From contig NZ_JAUSUG010000002.1 of assembly GCF_030813435.1 (NCBI RefSeq), positions 62,001 to 126,000 of the forward strand: a stretch of 64,000 nucleotides of DNA, written 5' to 3'. Within the stretch, counting starts at the first letter, position 1; every line of letters starts with the position of its first letter. This document shows positions 45,103 through 53,733 of this stretch, one piece after another. This DNA comes from Evansella vedderi (GTDB taxonomy: Bacteria > Bacillota > Bacilli > Bacillales > Salisediminibacteriaceae). The notes beneath the pieces were generated by a model. The model did no database searches and had not been told where the DNA came from. It was given only the letters and a program-made list of their open reading frames with translations. The translations under genes and the position numbers were made by a program.

Positions 45103-46263
45103 TTATTTCTCATAATTCCCGCCAGTGGTTATAACTTCGTCCGCAAAGTTTTCAATGGATGTTTTCTTTTCATAAAATCGTGTGGCATGCTTCATGATAC
45201 CCTCTCGCGTGTAGAAAGGGCTGCTGTCATCTAACGGTAATTTTACTGTCCTTTTTAGGCTCGAAGATTCATAGATTGCTGTTATAAGTTCTAACGTTTG
45301 TCTACCTTGTACCCCGTCTACTAAAACTGGCGTATTTTCCATTACCGCTGTAAGGATGTCATTAATTTGCCCTGCATGCCCTTCATGTGCTAAATCTGGT
45401 TCACTATTATAAAGGGCTTGGATTTTCTCTTCTAATTCAGGATTATCTTCAGGGAAACCATTACCTTTTGATTTAGAAGCTTTTACCTTCCAAGGGACAG
45501 AGACACGAGCATCCTTTCCTTGGAAAATCAATTGCTGCTCCTCACCATGATGGACAACAGAGCTTGTGATTTGTGCTAAACTGCCATCCTCGTATCGGCA
45601 AATAGCAACGGAGATGTCCTCTACTTCAGCATTATCATGTGCCGTGTTACTTGTTACTGCCGTTACTTCTGAAGGCATTCCATTCATCCATTTAAAAATA
45701 TCGATATGATGTACAGCATGATTTAACGTACAGCCGCCACCTTCTTTTTCCCAAGTTCCTCTCCACCATAAATCGTAATAACAGTGACCTCTCCACCAAT
45801 AAGAATCTACCTGAGTATGTACAACAGGTCCCGCTAACTTAGAATCTAGTACACTCTTCAGCTTCATCATCGGTGTTCTGAATCGGTTTTGCGAAACTAC
45901 GGACAAAATTTTATTATTCCGTTTCGCTGCTTCATTCATGGCATCACATTCCTCTAAAGAAGAAGCCATTGGCTTTTCTACAAGGACATGCCTCCCAGCA
46001 TCTAAACAATGCACTGCTATATCCGCATGAGTATATGGCGGCGTACAAATAGATATAATATCAAAATCTACTTCCTCCACCATTTTTTTATAATCGTCGT
46101 AAACCTTTGCATCTAATTTAAATGCCGCTACTTTCTTTTCCGCTTTTTCTAAATAGGTATCACAAAGAGCTACAATTTCACACTTATCATCAAACTGGAG
46201 ATATCCCTCAATATGGGATGAAGCTATAGCTCCTGTACCAACTATCGCTATTTTTAACATCAT
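45103..46263 (-). CDS. Gfo/Idh/MocA family oxidoreductase
   Basis: 386 residues with a textbook loop IAIVGTGAIASSHIEGY and EKP at 96-98 (HVLVEKPMASS). The C-terminal domain contains DSYWWRGHCYYDLWWRGTWE, unusually rich in tryptophan, suggesting a sugar-stacking pocket, and LNHAVHHIDIFKWM. ATG 46263 or 46260 follows GGGAG. It lies 60 bases after xynB in the same operon, so its substrate is probably xylose or a derivative released by XynB (inference). Confidence 0.9.
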   Translation of the reverse strand: MMLKIAIVGTGAIASSHIEGYLQFDDKCEIVALCDTYLEKAEKKVAAFKLDAKVYDDYKKMVEEVDFDIISICTPPYTHADIAVHCLDAGRHVLVEKPMASSLEECDAMNEAAKRNNKILSVVSQNRFRTPMMKLKSVLDSKLAGPVVHTQVDSYWWRGHCYYDLWWRGTWEKEGGGCTLNHAVHHIDIFKWMNGMPSEVTAVTSNTAHDNAEVEDISVAICRYEDGSLAQITSSVVHHGEEQQLIFQGKDARVSVPWKVKASKSKGNGFPEDNPELEEKIQALYNSEPDLAHEGHAGQINDILTAVMENTPVLVDGVQGRQTLELITAIYESSSLKRTVKLPLDDSSPFYTREGIMKHATRFYEKKTSIENFADEVITTGGNYEK

Positions 46264-46323
46264 TTCAACTCCCTTAATACTTTTCTTATTATTTAAAACC
46301 TATAAAACTAGATTATTTTCTAA

Positions 46324-47925
46324 TTACTCACTTAATTCTTCATAAATAAAATAGTCGAAATCAGCATGCTTCTTTTGGCCGCTTAAATCTTGAACACACA
46401 TTCCAAGAAACGCGCCAGTAAAGCCTTGATCCAAAAAGAATCCATTAATATTAATCTCTGCATTTTCGTCGGATATGGTACTTGCATCTAACACAGGTCC
46501 TATCGCTTCCCACTCCTGGCCATCTCTAGAAAAATAAAACTGTAAATCAGAATAATGTAAGACGGCTTTTAAGTAACAGCGGTCTAAACCTTCCACACAT
46601 ATCCTGCCATCTAAAGGTTCGTCATAAAGACCACGTGTATTCGAGAGTATCCCAAGAGACTTCCCAATTTCTTCATCATAGCTCACATGTAAATAATAGT
46701 AATTCTTCGTGTTGTAGTAATAAACTAACCCAGCCATTTGTTGAAAATTCTCAGGTGTAAACTCAACAACCGTTTCCACACTTACACGAAAGGCCTGTTG
46801 TCTTCTGGCTATTAAACTTTGTTTATGTACAGAGTTTAAAGATTCTCTACCAATAAGACGTAAGAAGCCAGGTCTAGCTCTTAATGACGCCCAGTCTTCC
46901 TCTACGGGAGCTCTTAAAGAATTAAAGTTTATATTCAAATTCTCACTATCAAAATCATCTTTTCGTTGCTCTTGATCAAAAGAATGCTCTGGTAAAGAAG
47001 GGGCTTCTACTTTAACTTGAGCATCATTGCCAACAATACGCAGCCAGCCATCTTCCGTCCACTCACACTTTTGAATCGCCGTTTCCCTTCCAAGATTGCA
47101 ATAACCAGATGGCTCAAGGGGACGTCCGCATAAATGGGCTATATACCATTCACCAGACTGTGTTTGAACAAGACTTCCGTGTCCTGCTTTTTGTAAGGTG
47201 AGTTCTGGTTTTTCATAAGAGGTAAGTATTGGGTTAGTTGGATCTACCTCATAGGGGCCCCAAATAGAGGAAGATCTTGCCATCGTTACGGCATGCTTTA
47301 AACGAGTTCCACCTTCTGCGGTCATTATATAATAATAGCCATCCCTCTTATATAAATGGGGAGCTTCGGTCAATCCAAGCTCTGTACCCTTAAAAATATT
47401 TTTTATTGGTCCCACTAAACGCCTTTCTTCTGCAGAATATTCTTGTAGTAGGATACCACCAAATGAATTTCTCCCTTTACGATGATCCCACACCATGTTT
47501 ACTAACCACTTTTTCCCATCCTCATCATGGAACAGGGAAGGATCAAAGCCGCTGCTATTTAAGTAAATAGGTTCAGACCACGGGCCCATTATGTCATTTG
47601 CCATCGTTAAATAATTATGTGTATCTTTAAAGCCGCCAGAGTGACTTTTTACATCCGTATAGATTAAATAAAAGGTTCCATTATCATAGCTTAAACAAGG
47701 AGCCCACACTCCTCCAGAATCGGGGTTTCCCACCATATCAACCTGAGTTTTCCTTGATAATGGATGAGTAATCAACTTCCAATTCTTTAAATCTCTTGAA
47801 TGGTGAATTTGTACCCCTGGAAACCATTCAAATGTAGACGTTGCAATATAGTAATCATCCTCTACACGGATAATCGATGGGTCTGGATTAAAACCTTTTA
47901 ATACTGGATTTTTTATGTAACCCAA
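46324..47925 (-). CDS. xynB: GH43 subfamily 11 beta-xylosidase
   Basis: 533 residues with no signal peptide. Catalytic residues match those of Geobacillus XynB3: general base Asp15 (KGFNPDPSIIRV), Asp128 (SSGFDPSLFHDEDGK) and general acid Glu187 (GLTEAPHLYKRDGYYY). The C-terminal beta-sandwich (about 325-533) with ARRQQAFRVSVETVVEFTP is the usual GH43_C2 domain that closes the active site. It releases xylose from the non-reducing end of imported xylo-oligosaccharides. AAAAAAGGAGG precedes ATG 47925. It heads an operon with two Gfo/Idh genes. Confidence 0.95.
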   Translation of the reverse strand: MGYIKNPVLKGFNPDPSIIRVEDDYYIATSTFEWFPGVQIHHSRDLKNWKLITHPLSRKTQVDMVGNPDSGGVWAPCLSYDNGTFYLIYTDVKSHSGGFKDTHNYLTMANDIMGPWSEPIYLNSSGFDPSLFHDEDGKKWLVNMVWDHRKGRNSFGGILLQEYSAEERRLVGPIKNIFKGTELGLTEAPHLYKRDGYYYIMTAEGGTRLKHAVTMARSSSIWGPYEVDPTNPILTSYEKPELTLQKAGHGSLVQTQSGEWYIAHLCGRPLEPSGYCNLGRETAIQKCEWTEDGWLRIVGNDAQVKVEAPSLPEHSFDQEQRKDDFDSENLNINFNSLRAPVEEDWASLRARPGFLRLIGRESLNSVHKQSLIARRQQAFRVSVETVVEFTPENFQQMAGLVYYYNTKNYYYLHVSYDEEIGKSLGILSNTRGLYDEPLDGRICVEGLDRCYLKAVLHYSDLQFYFSRDGQEWEAIGPVLDASTISDENAEININGFFLDQGFTGAFLGMCVQDLSGQKKHADFDYFIYEELSE

Positions 47926-47953
47926 TGTAAAAACCTCCTTTTTTAATGCCCCA

Positions 47954-47990
47954 TAAAAGCGCTTGCAAAATTTTAATTGTAACTATTATA
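47954..47990 (-). promoter_or_regulatory. xynB promoter with cre-like site
   Basis: Minus strand -10 TATAAT at 47985-47990, with a weak -35 17 bases upstream. A cre-like TGCAAGCGCTTTTA (47954-47967) lies about 17 bases downstream, a road-block position for CcpA. Confidence 0.5.
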
Positions 47991-48087
47991 ACAACGGTCA
48001 TTTATTTTATCTATGTAAGTTTCCGTCTTCACTTACCCAAATCAACACTTTGAAATTGCCTCCTATCTTCCACAACACTTTAACAAT

Positions 48088-48699
48088 TTAACTTTCTTTA
48101 CTAGGCGCCCTATCTACCATTCTAAAAATATTATTACTTATAGCCATTTGGACGATAACAAATGGAGTGATCCCAAATAATATAACTAGAGGTGGAAAAA
48201 AATAAATGATGAAAAGATAGATACCTAACAGTAATAGTTGCATGATCGTTGCCGTTATAGAAAATACGCCTGTTTTCAAGATAACAAGAAAATAGTTTTT
48301 TGTTGGTAAAGCATAATGAGCTATAACCGGAAAAGTATAACTCCATAAAATTATAAGGAGTATAGTAAAAAATATAATGATGGCGTACATAATGATTTTT
48401 AACGTGTCAGTATAATATGGAATAAACAAGACATTTAATGCTATAACTCCACTCGTAGCTGTCAGCATCCACCCATAAATGTTTGCTACGACAAAGTTTT
48501 CACTATAAAATTTTTTATATAATTTAGATTGTTCTTCATGGTATTCATCCCTAAGCCAATGTCGAACAACACTATACATTGCAGCAGTGGAAGGGAATAT
48601 TCCCAAAACAACAAAACCTTTCAAGATGTATACTATCCAGTAAAAGTGTAACTTTAATAATTCATATAACCACTCTGCAAATACAAAAACTCTATTCAT
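48088..48699 (-). CDS. DUF624 (YesL-like) membrane protein
   Basis: 203 residues with four or five membrane segments. The GIFPSTAAMYSVVRHWLRDE segment is the DUF624 hallmark. It lies between the ABC importer genes and xynB. Its function is unknown. It is a distant relative of the DUF624 protein at 5745-6389, again beside GH43 genes, which supports a role in oligosaccharide-uptake operons. Confidence 0.85.
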   Translation of the reverse strand: MNRVFVFAEWLYELLKLHFYWIVYILKGFVVLGIFPSTAAMYSVVRHWLRDEYHEEQSKLYKKFYSENFVVANIYGWMLTATSGVIALNVLFIPYYTDTLKIIMYAIIIFFTILLIILWSYTFPVIAHYALPTKNYFLVILKTGVFSITATIMQLLLLGIYLFIIYFFPPLVILFGITPFVIVQMAISNNIFRMVDRAPSKES

Positions 48700-48785
48700 T
48701 CCTACACCTCTGACTTTTTTATGATACTCCTAGAAGTTTTCTACACTCTAAATCTACAAACTTTCATCTAACATTGCAATTAAAA

Positions 48786-48821
48786 GAGTATCAAATGGTT
48801 GTGAATGACCCTTTGATACCC
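48786..48821 (-). terminator. Rho-independent terminator after ABC permease
   Basis: Minus strand GGGTATCAAAGGGT (about 48808-48821) pairs with ACCATTTGATACTC (48786-48799), 12 of 14 positions. It is followed by TTTTAATT. Confidence 0.65.
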
Positions 48822-48843
48822 TTTCCTCCTGAAAGATGGATTT

Positions 48844-49680
48844 TTAGTTTTTGACTGCCCCATCTGTAATACCAGCAATAAATTGTTTATTAAAGATAAG
48901 AAAAACAATTAATATTGGAATGGTCGCCATAAAGGTTCCTGCTAATACCATAGAATAATCCGTAAAGTACACATCATTTAAGGTTCTAAGTGCTATTTGA
49001 ATGGTATGAACACTTCTATCTTTTAATACAATTAACGGCCATAAGAAGTCGTTCCAAGTACCCATAAATGTAAAAATACCTAATGTGGCAAGACCTGGTC
49101 GCACTGCCGGCAGAGCTATGTTCCAATATGTTCTAAAGTTACTGCAGCCATCAATTCTTGCTGCTTCAATAAGTTCATATGGGACAGCTGTTGACATGTA
49201 TTGGCGCATCCAGAATACTCCAAATGCCGTTACCATCGCTGGTACAATTACCGCTCTTAGGTCGTCTAGCCACCCTAATGCACTAATAATCATAAAGTTA
49301 GGAATAAGCCCCAACTGCGGTGGAATCATCATTGTTGCTAATAAGAAGATAAATAACGCATCTCTACCTTTAAAATGAAGCTTGGAAAAAGCAAATCCAG
49401 CTAATGAGCAAAAGAAAAGAACAGATGCCGTAACTGCAGTTGAAATGATGATGGAATTAAGTATAGCTCCAAAGAAATCAATTCTCTCAAATACCAATGC
49501 GGCGTTCGCTCCAAAGTTCCCACCTGGAACTACTGCTGGCGGAAACCTATTTACTGCAGTCGTTGTGTTGGACCCAATAACAAACATCCAATAAAAAGGA
49601 AAGATTGATAACAAAGCACTAATCGTTAAAAAGATATATAACAGTATCTTCGGTAATTTTTTTTCTCCAACTTCTTTCAT
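48844..49680 (-). CDS. carbohydrate ABC transporter permease (MalG type), xylo-oligosaccharide importer
   Basis: 278 residues with six membrane segments. The EAA loop is IEAARIDGCSNFRTYWNIALP (about 170-190). It is the last gene of the three-gene importer (binding protein 52023-50725, permease 50634-49696). GGAGGAGGAC lies before ATG 49680. The location next to xylR and xynB points to xylo-oligosaccharides as substrate (inference). No ATPase is encoded. Confidence 0.93.
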   Translation of the reverse strand: MKEVGEKKLPKILLYIFLTISALLSIFPFYWMFVIGSNTTTAVNRFPPAVVPGGNFGANAALVFERIDFFGAILNSIIISTAVTASVLFFCSLAGFAFSKLHFKGRDALFIFLLATMMIPPQLGLIPNFMIISALGWLDDLRAVIVPAMVTAFGVFWMRQYMSTAVPYELIEAARIDGCSNFRTYWNIALPAVRPGLATLGIFTFMGTWNDFLWPLIVLKDRSVHTIQIALRTLNDVYFTDYSMVLAGTFMATIPILIVFLIFNKQFIAGITDGAVKN

Positions 49681-49695
49681 TTGTCCTCCTCCTTT

Positions 49696-50634
49696 TTACG
49701 CTGACTTAATTTTTCTCGCCAATAAAACATTGATTAATGAGAAAATAATGATGATAAAGAATAGTAACCAGGCGATAGCTGCGGCATAACCGAATGCAAA
49801 CCTTGAAAATGCTTCTTCATACAGGTATAAGGTAACTGTTAAACCTTGGTTATTACCACCAACACCGAATAATAACGGCTCAGCGAATATTTGCATTCCG
49901 CCAATGGTTGATTGTAGAACCGTAAAGATAATGATTGGCTTCAACATTGGAATAGTAATATAAAATAATTGTTGCATTTTGTTAGCACCGTCAATGGTTG
50001 CAGCCTCATATAAATCCTTTGAAATACTTTGCAATCCTGCTAGATAAATAATGGCATTGTAACCTACCCAGCGCCACATTACCATCACCGAGATTGCCAC
50101 ATGTGTCCCAAAGTAGGATCCCCTCCAATGAATTGGCTCCAATCCGAAGAGAGTAATGACATAGTTGATTAATCCATACTGTGTACCGAACATCGCAGAG
50201 AAGACGATTGCAACTGCAACAACGGATGTTACGTTTGGCATAAAGATACCTAATCTAAACAGGGCTTTCCCTTTTAAGAATGCTTGATTTAGTAGAAAAG
50301 CTATGATCAAGGCCGCAATTAATTGCGGTATAGTAGATAAAAACCAAATACTAAATGTATTACCTATCGACTTCCAAAATAATGGGTCGTCCGTAAAGAG
50401 TAACTGGTAATTCCGGAAACCTACCCATTCCTTTGTTCCTAAAACATTCCATCTATGAAAGGATATATAGGCCGTAAATAATAGAGGAAAAACACCGAAA
50501 ATCCCAAATAAAATAAAGAAGGGAGATATAAATAAATAACCTGATTTTCTATCGGAAGCTTTTTGGCTATATTTCCTTCTAAACTTCTTTCTATTTTTCA
50601 GGCTGTTTTCTGTTGATAATGGTACGTTACTCAT
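49696..50634 (-). CDS. sugar ABC transporter permease (MalF type), xylo-oligosaccharide importer
   Basis: 312 residues. A basic cytoplasmic N-terminus (KNRKKFRRKYSQKASDRKSG) is followed by six membrane segments (YLFISPFFILFGIFGVFPLL first). The EAA loop is YEAATIDGANKMQQLFYITIP. AAAGGAGG lies before ATG 50634. It forms a heterodimer with the permease at 48844, 15 bases away. Confidence 0.93.
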   Translation of the reverse strand: MSNVPLSTENSLKNRKKFRRKYSQKASDRKSGYLFISPFFILFGIFGVFPLLFTAYISFHRWNVLGTKEWVGFRNYQLLFTDDPLFWKSIGNTFSIWFLSTIPQLIAALIIAFLLNQAFLKGKALFRLGIFMPNVTSVVAVAIVFSAMFGTQYGLINYVITLFGLEPIHWRGSYFGTHVAISVMVMWRWVGYNAIIYLAGLQSISKDLYEAATIDGANKMQQLFYITIPMLKPIIIFTVLQSTIGGMQIFAEPLLFGVGGNNQGLTVTLYLYEEAFSRFAFGYAAAIAWLLFFIIIIFSLINVLLARKIKSA

Positions 50635-50679
50635 ATGTAAACCTCCTTTAACTTAGAATAATTAGAAGATAGAATGAAA

Positions 50680-50707
50680 ATAAGAGGCGGAAAATACAGC
50701 CTCTTAT
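50680..50707 (-). terminator. partial terminator between binding protein and permeases
   Basis: ATAAGAGGC (50699-50707 on the minus strand) pairs with GCCTCTTAT (50680-50688), followed by TTTC. Such hairpins after a first binding-protein gene usually lower permease expression relative to the binding protein. Confidence 0.6.
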
Positions 50708-50724
50708 TTTCAGGCATATAATAA

Positions 50725-52023
50725 CTAACGACTAATTTGTCGACGTACTTCTTGCATAGCATTGTCCCATGCTTCTTCAGGAGTTGCCTGGCCATCTGCA
50801 ACAGTCGTTAAAGCATCACCCATAATGGTGTTAATTGTTCCAGTATCCGGAGATCTGTAAACAAAGTCTACAAGCTGTGCTGCTTCAGAGAAAATAGCGC
50901 CTAAATCATCACGATTAAAGAATTCGTCAGCATGATTTTGTACAGCCGGATCATCATAAATTGATGGTGTTGAAGGGAAGTTACCATAAGTTTTAAAGAT
51001 ATCCAACTGATTTTCTGGAGACATTAACCAGCTGATAAAATCATATGCTTCTTGCGGATGCTCCCCTTGTTTTGGAAGAGTTAACAAAGATCCGCCCCAG
51101 TTTCCAGATCCTTCAGGCATTAAGGCGATATTCCATAAGCCTGCCGTATCAGGTGCATTGTTTTTAATATTTTGCAACATCCATGGCGGAAGGAATACAG
51201 TAGCGAAATCTCCAGCTGCTAAAGCTGCACCCCACTCTGCTTCACCTCTTGGTGTGTTGTTATGAATGTCAATAGACTCAATGGATAAATCCCAAGCTCT
51301 TCTAATAAGTTCACTTTCTTCAATGATAAGATTTCCTTCTGCATCAAAATATTGAAGTTCACCTTGCTCTCTTGTAGCGTTAAACATATCACCAATAAAG
51401 TTATACATATTGCTGCCAGTTCTTTCTTTAACTTGTCTTCCTGCAGCAATGTAATCTTCCCAAGTACTTAACTTTGCAGAAACCTCGTCTGGATCTGTTG
51501 GAAGGCCTGCTTCTTCGAAAATATCAATTCTATATGCCATAGCCATTGGTCCCACATCTGTCGGAACACCGAATACAAATTCCCCATCCGGTGAAGATGC
51601 TTCTCTCCAACGCCACTCTAGGAAGTCGTCTTTTATATCTGCTGCACCAAAATCTAGTAGATTATGAAATTGTTCAGGGAATTCTTTAAATCTTTGTAAA
51701 TGGCCTTGCTCAACACCTGCAATATCTGGTGCACCAGAACCTGCACCTAATACAGTAAGGAGATTCGTATGATGGTCACTATATTCAGCCTCTTGCACAT
51801 TAATCTTAATGTGTGGGTTTAATTCTTGATATTCAGCTATTTTCTCATCAAGCCCCATTCCCGGCCATAGCCACATCGTTAATTCTACCTCTTCCGGATC
51901 TCCAGATCCCCCATCATCACCGGACCCACCTGTATCACCATTGTCTGTACTACTCTCCGATGAACAAGCAATTAGTCCAAATAGTAAACCAAGACATCCA
52001 AGCATAAACAAAAACTTTTTCAT
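50725..52023 (-). CDS. extracellular solute-binding lipoprotein, xylo-oligosaccharide importer
   Basis: 432 residues. Lipoprotein signal GLLFGLIACSSES, Cys20, then a Gly/Ser/Asp-rich linker (25-45). The mature domain is a family-1 sugar-binding protein (LTMWLWPGMGLDEKIAEYQE, GAGSGAPDIAGVEQGHLQRF, AMAYRIDIFEEAGLPTDPDE). It heads an operon divergent from xylR, and its leader has a xylO-like operator (52277-52303), a cre-like site (52132-52145) and a perfect inverted repeat (52059-52099). This strongly suggests xylose-inducible, glucose-repressed expression. Confidence 0.93.
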   Translation of the reverse strand: MKKFLFMLGCLGLLFGLIACSSESSTDNGDTGGSGDDGGSGDPEEVELTMWLWPGMGLDEKIAEYQELNPHIKINVQEAEYSDHHTNLLTVLGAGSGAPDIAGVEQGHLQRFKEFPEQFHNLLDFGAADIKDDFLEWRWREASSPDGEFVFGVPTDVGPMAMAYRIDIFEEAGLPTDPDEVSAKLSTWEDYIAAGRQVKERTGSNMYNFIGDMFNATREQGELQYFDAEGNLIIEESELIRRAWDLSIESIDIHNNTPRGEAEWGAALAAGDFATVFLPPWMLQNIKNNAPDTAGLWNIALMPEGSGNWGGSLLTLPKQGEHPQEAYDFISWLMSPENQLDIFKTYGNFPSTPSIYDDPAVQNHADEFFNRDDLGAIFSEAAQLVDFVYRSPDTGTINTIMGDALTTVADGQATPEEAWDNAMQEVRRQISR

Positions 52024-52058
52024 TAGAATTGCCTCCCTATGATTTTTTATATCTTATA

Positions 52059-52099
52059 AATTTATAAATAATAGTAAAGCACGCTATTATTTATAAATT
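52059..52099. promoter_or_regulatory. perfect 16-bp inverted repeat in the importer leader
   Basis: AATTTATAAATAATAG (52059-52074) is exactly inverted at 52084-52099 around a 9-base loop. It lies 36 bases before the binding-protein start, within the probable mRNA leader. It has no U-tract and is not like xylO or cre. It may be an RNA hairpin or an operator for another regulator. Confidence 0.6.
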
Positions 52100-52131
52100 A
52101 AATAAGTTAAAATAGTGCGTCTCTTCAGACT

Positions 52132-52145
52132 ATAAAGCGCTTACA
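52132..52145 (-). promoter_or_regulatory. cre-like CcpA site before the importer operon
   Basis: Minus strand TGTAAGCGCTTTAT, one clear mismatch to the cre consensus TGWAANCGNTNWCA at position 13 and a perfect AAGCGCTT core. A TATAGT -10-like sequence overlaps its end. Confidence 0.6.
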
Positions 52146-52276
52146 AATGTGTAAAAATATAAATGTACATATCCTTTGTTTAATGACTAAAGTAAGTTTA
52201 TTGAGTTTTTTGATAATTCTGTGTTATCTTTAAGATATCAAAAGCATATATGTACTTTATATAAGGTGAAATCCGT

Positions 52277-52303
52277 AAGTTTGTTTAGGTTTTAAACTAA
52301 CTT
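52277..52303. promoter_or_regulatory. xylO-like XylR operator
   Basis: AAGTTTGTTTA (52277-52287) and TAAACTAACTT (52293-52303) are inverted with 10 of 11 positions matching and a 5-base centre. Arm sequence and spacing are very close to the Bacillus xylose operator, whose arms are of the TTAGTTTGTTT type. It lies between the importer operon and xylR, so XylR could control both. This is the only strong copy I found. Confidence 0.75.
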
Positions 52304-52433
52304 TTAAGAACATTCTAATTTATTTTCTATTACTTGTAAAGTAGTATTTTTAGAAATTTCTGACATAATTTCGACAAAAAATGTTAATATAGCTTTAGAA
52401 AGAAAATTGCTGCCGTTAAGGAGAGTGCACATC

Positions 52434-53615
52434 TTGACAATAGTTGATAGCCATTTTATTAGAGAGCTAAATGAAAGTAAGGTTTTGGAAATGATCATTA
52501 AGAAAAGGTTAATTTCAAGAGCTGAGATTTCAAAAGTTTGCGGACTAAACAAAGCTACAGTCTCCTCTATTGTTAAAAGCTTAGTCCAAAAAAACTTAAT
52601 AGAAGAAGTAGGAATCGGAGATAGCAAAGGGGGGCGCCGCCCTGTTATGTTCCGGTTTCAAGAAAAGGCTGGTTTATCATTAAGTATAGATATTGGCTAT
52701 AATTATATCTCTTCCATGCTTACTTATTTAGATGGAACCAAAATAGATTATCGAAATACGACAGTTGAAATTAAAAGAGAATCTATCTTAAATGAACTAA
52801 TAACGATAATTAATAATTATATTAAAGCTTCTCCAAAAACTTATTATGGTATCATTGGCATTTCTATCGGAATTCACGGAATCATTAACGACAATGAAAT
52901 TATATTTTCACCTAATTACAATTTAAGTAAACTTAACTTTTCTGAAGAATTAGAGAAGCATTTTAATATTCCAATAGTTCTAGAAAATGAAGCCAATTTA
53001 TCTGCTCTTGGAGAAAAGTTTTGTTCTACGAATACAGCAAATTTAATTTGTATAAGTATAGGCTCTGGTATTGGATCCGGAATAATTATTGATAATAAAC
53101 TATTTAAAGGGCGTAAAGGGTTTAGCGGAGAGATCGGACATACCATTTTAGTACCACATGGGTTGGAGTGTCCATGCGGCAACTACGGTTGCTTTGAACA
53201 ATATGCGTCGGAGAAATCTCTTTTAATGGAATATAGTAAGTATAAAGGAAGGGACGTAACATTTAATGAATTAAAAAACGCTTATAATACTAAAGAGAAT
53301 TATGCTGTTAGAATAGTAGATAAGTTTATCCACTTTATGGCACAAGGAATAAATAACCTTATTAATTCCTTTAATCCTGAATTAGTAATTATAAATAGTA
53401 AGTTTACTAACGAAATTGACGGAACCATTGAAAAAATTGAAGAAAGTTTATTTAGTAAAATGAACAACTACTCCGCCATTAACTCCTCAAAGTTAGGTAA
53501 AGAAGCACCATTATTAGGGGGGAATTATATTAATATTCTAAATTTCTTAAATATCAATGAATATGAAGCGCAAAATATAAATATTATGGCTCCTAACCAT
53601 AATGAAATACATTAA
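52434..53615 (+). CDS. xylR: ROK family xylose repressor
   Basis: 393 residues from TTG 52434 (AAGGAGAG 8 bases upstream; a GTG at 52425 is less likely). A winged helix-turn-helix occupies about 10-70 (LISRAEISKVCGLNKATVSS, KGGRRPVMFRF). The ROK domain follows with SLSIDIGYNYISS, the sugar-site region IVLENEANLSALGE, GSGIGSGIIID and the zinc motif CPCGNYGCFEQ. The protein should bind xylO without xylose. It is divergent from the importer operon, and the xylO-like site lies between them. This gives firm support to the XylR name. Confidence 0.92.
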   Translation: MTIVDSHFIRELNESKVLEMIIKKRLISRAEISKVCGLNKATVSSIVKSLVQKNLIEEVGIGDSKGGRRPVMFRFQEKAGLSLSIDIGYNYISSMLTYLDGTKIDYRNTTVEIKRESILNELITIINNYIKASPKTYYGIIGISIGIHGIINDNEIIFSPNYNLSKLNFSEELEKHFNIPIVLENEANLSALGEKFCSTNTANLICISIGSGIGSGIIIDNKLFKGRKGFSGEIGHTILVPHGLECPCGNYGCFEQYASEKSLLMEYSKYKGRDVTFNELKNAYNTKENYAVRIVDKFIHFMAQGINNLINSFNPELVIINSKFTNEIDGTIEKIEESLFSKMNNYSAINSSKLGKEAPLLGGNYINILNFLNINEYEAQNINIMAPNHNEIH

Positions 53616-53681
53616 ATTAAGATACGGTATCTGTCACAAACTTTATGATTTATGGGCAACAGCACTAAATTTTGCGAAGCT

Positions 53682-53710
53682 GGAGACCCCTGTTGAAAGA
53701 GGGGGTCTCC
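53682..53710. terminator. terminator between xylR and the converging AraC gene
   Basis: GGAGACCCC (53682-53690) pairs perfectly with GGGGTCTCC (53702-53710). A pyrimidine-rich stretch with T runs follows on the plus strand. Confidence 0.7.
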
Positions 53711-53733
53711 TCATCCTTCCTCTCTTTTCTTAG

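Noticed and set aside
47926-48087. Second xylO before xynB
   Set aside because: I looked for AGTTTGTTT-type arms and found none; only the cre-like site and a -10 are convincing.
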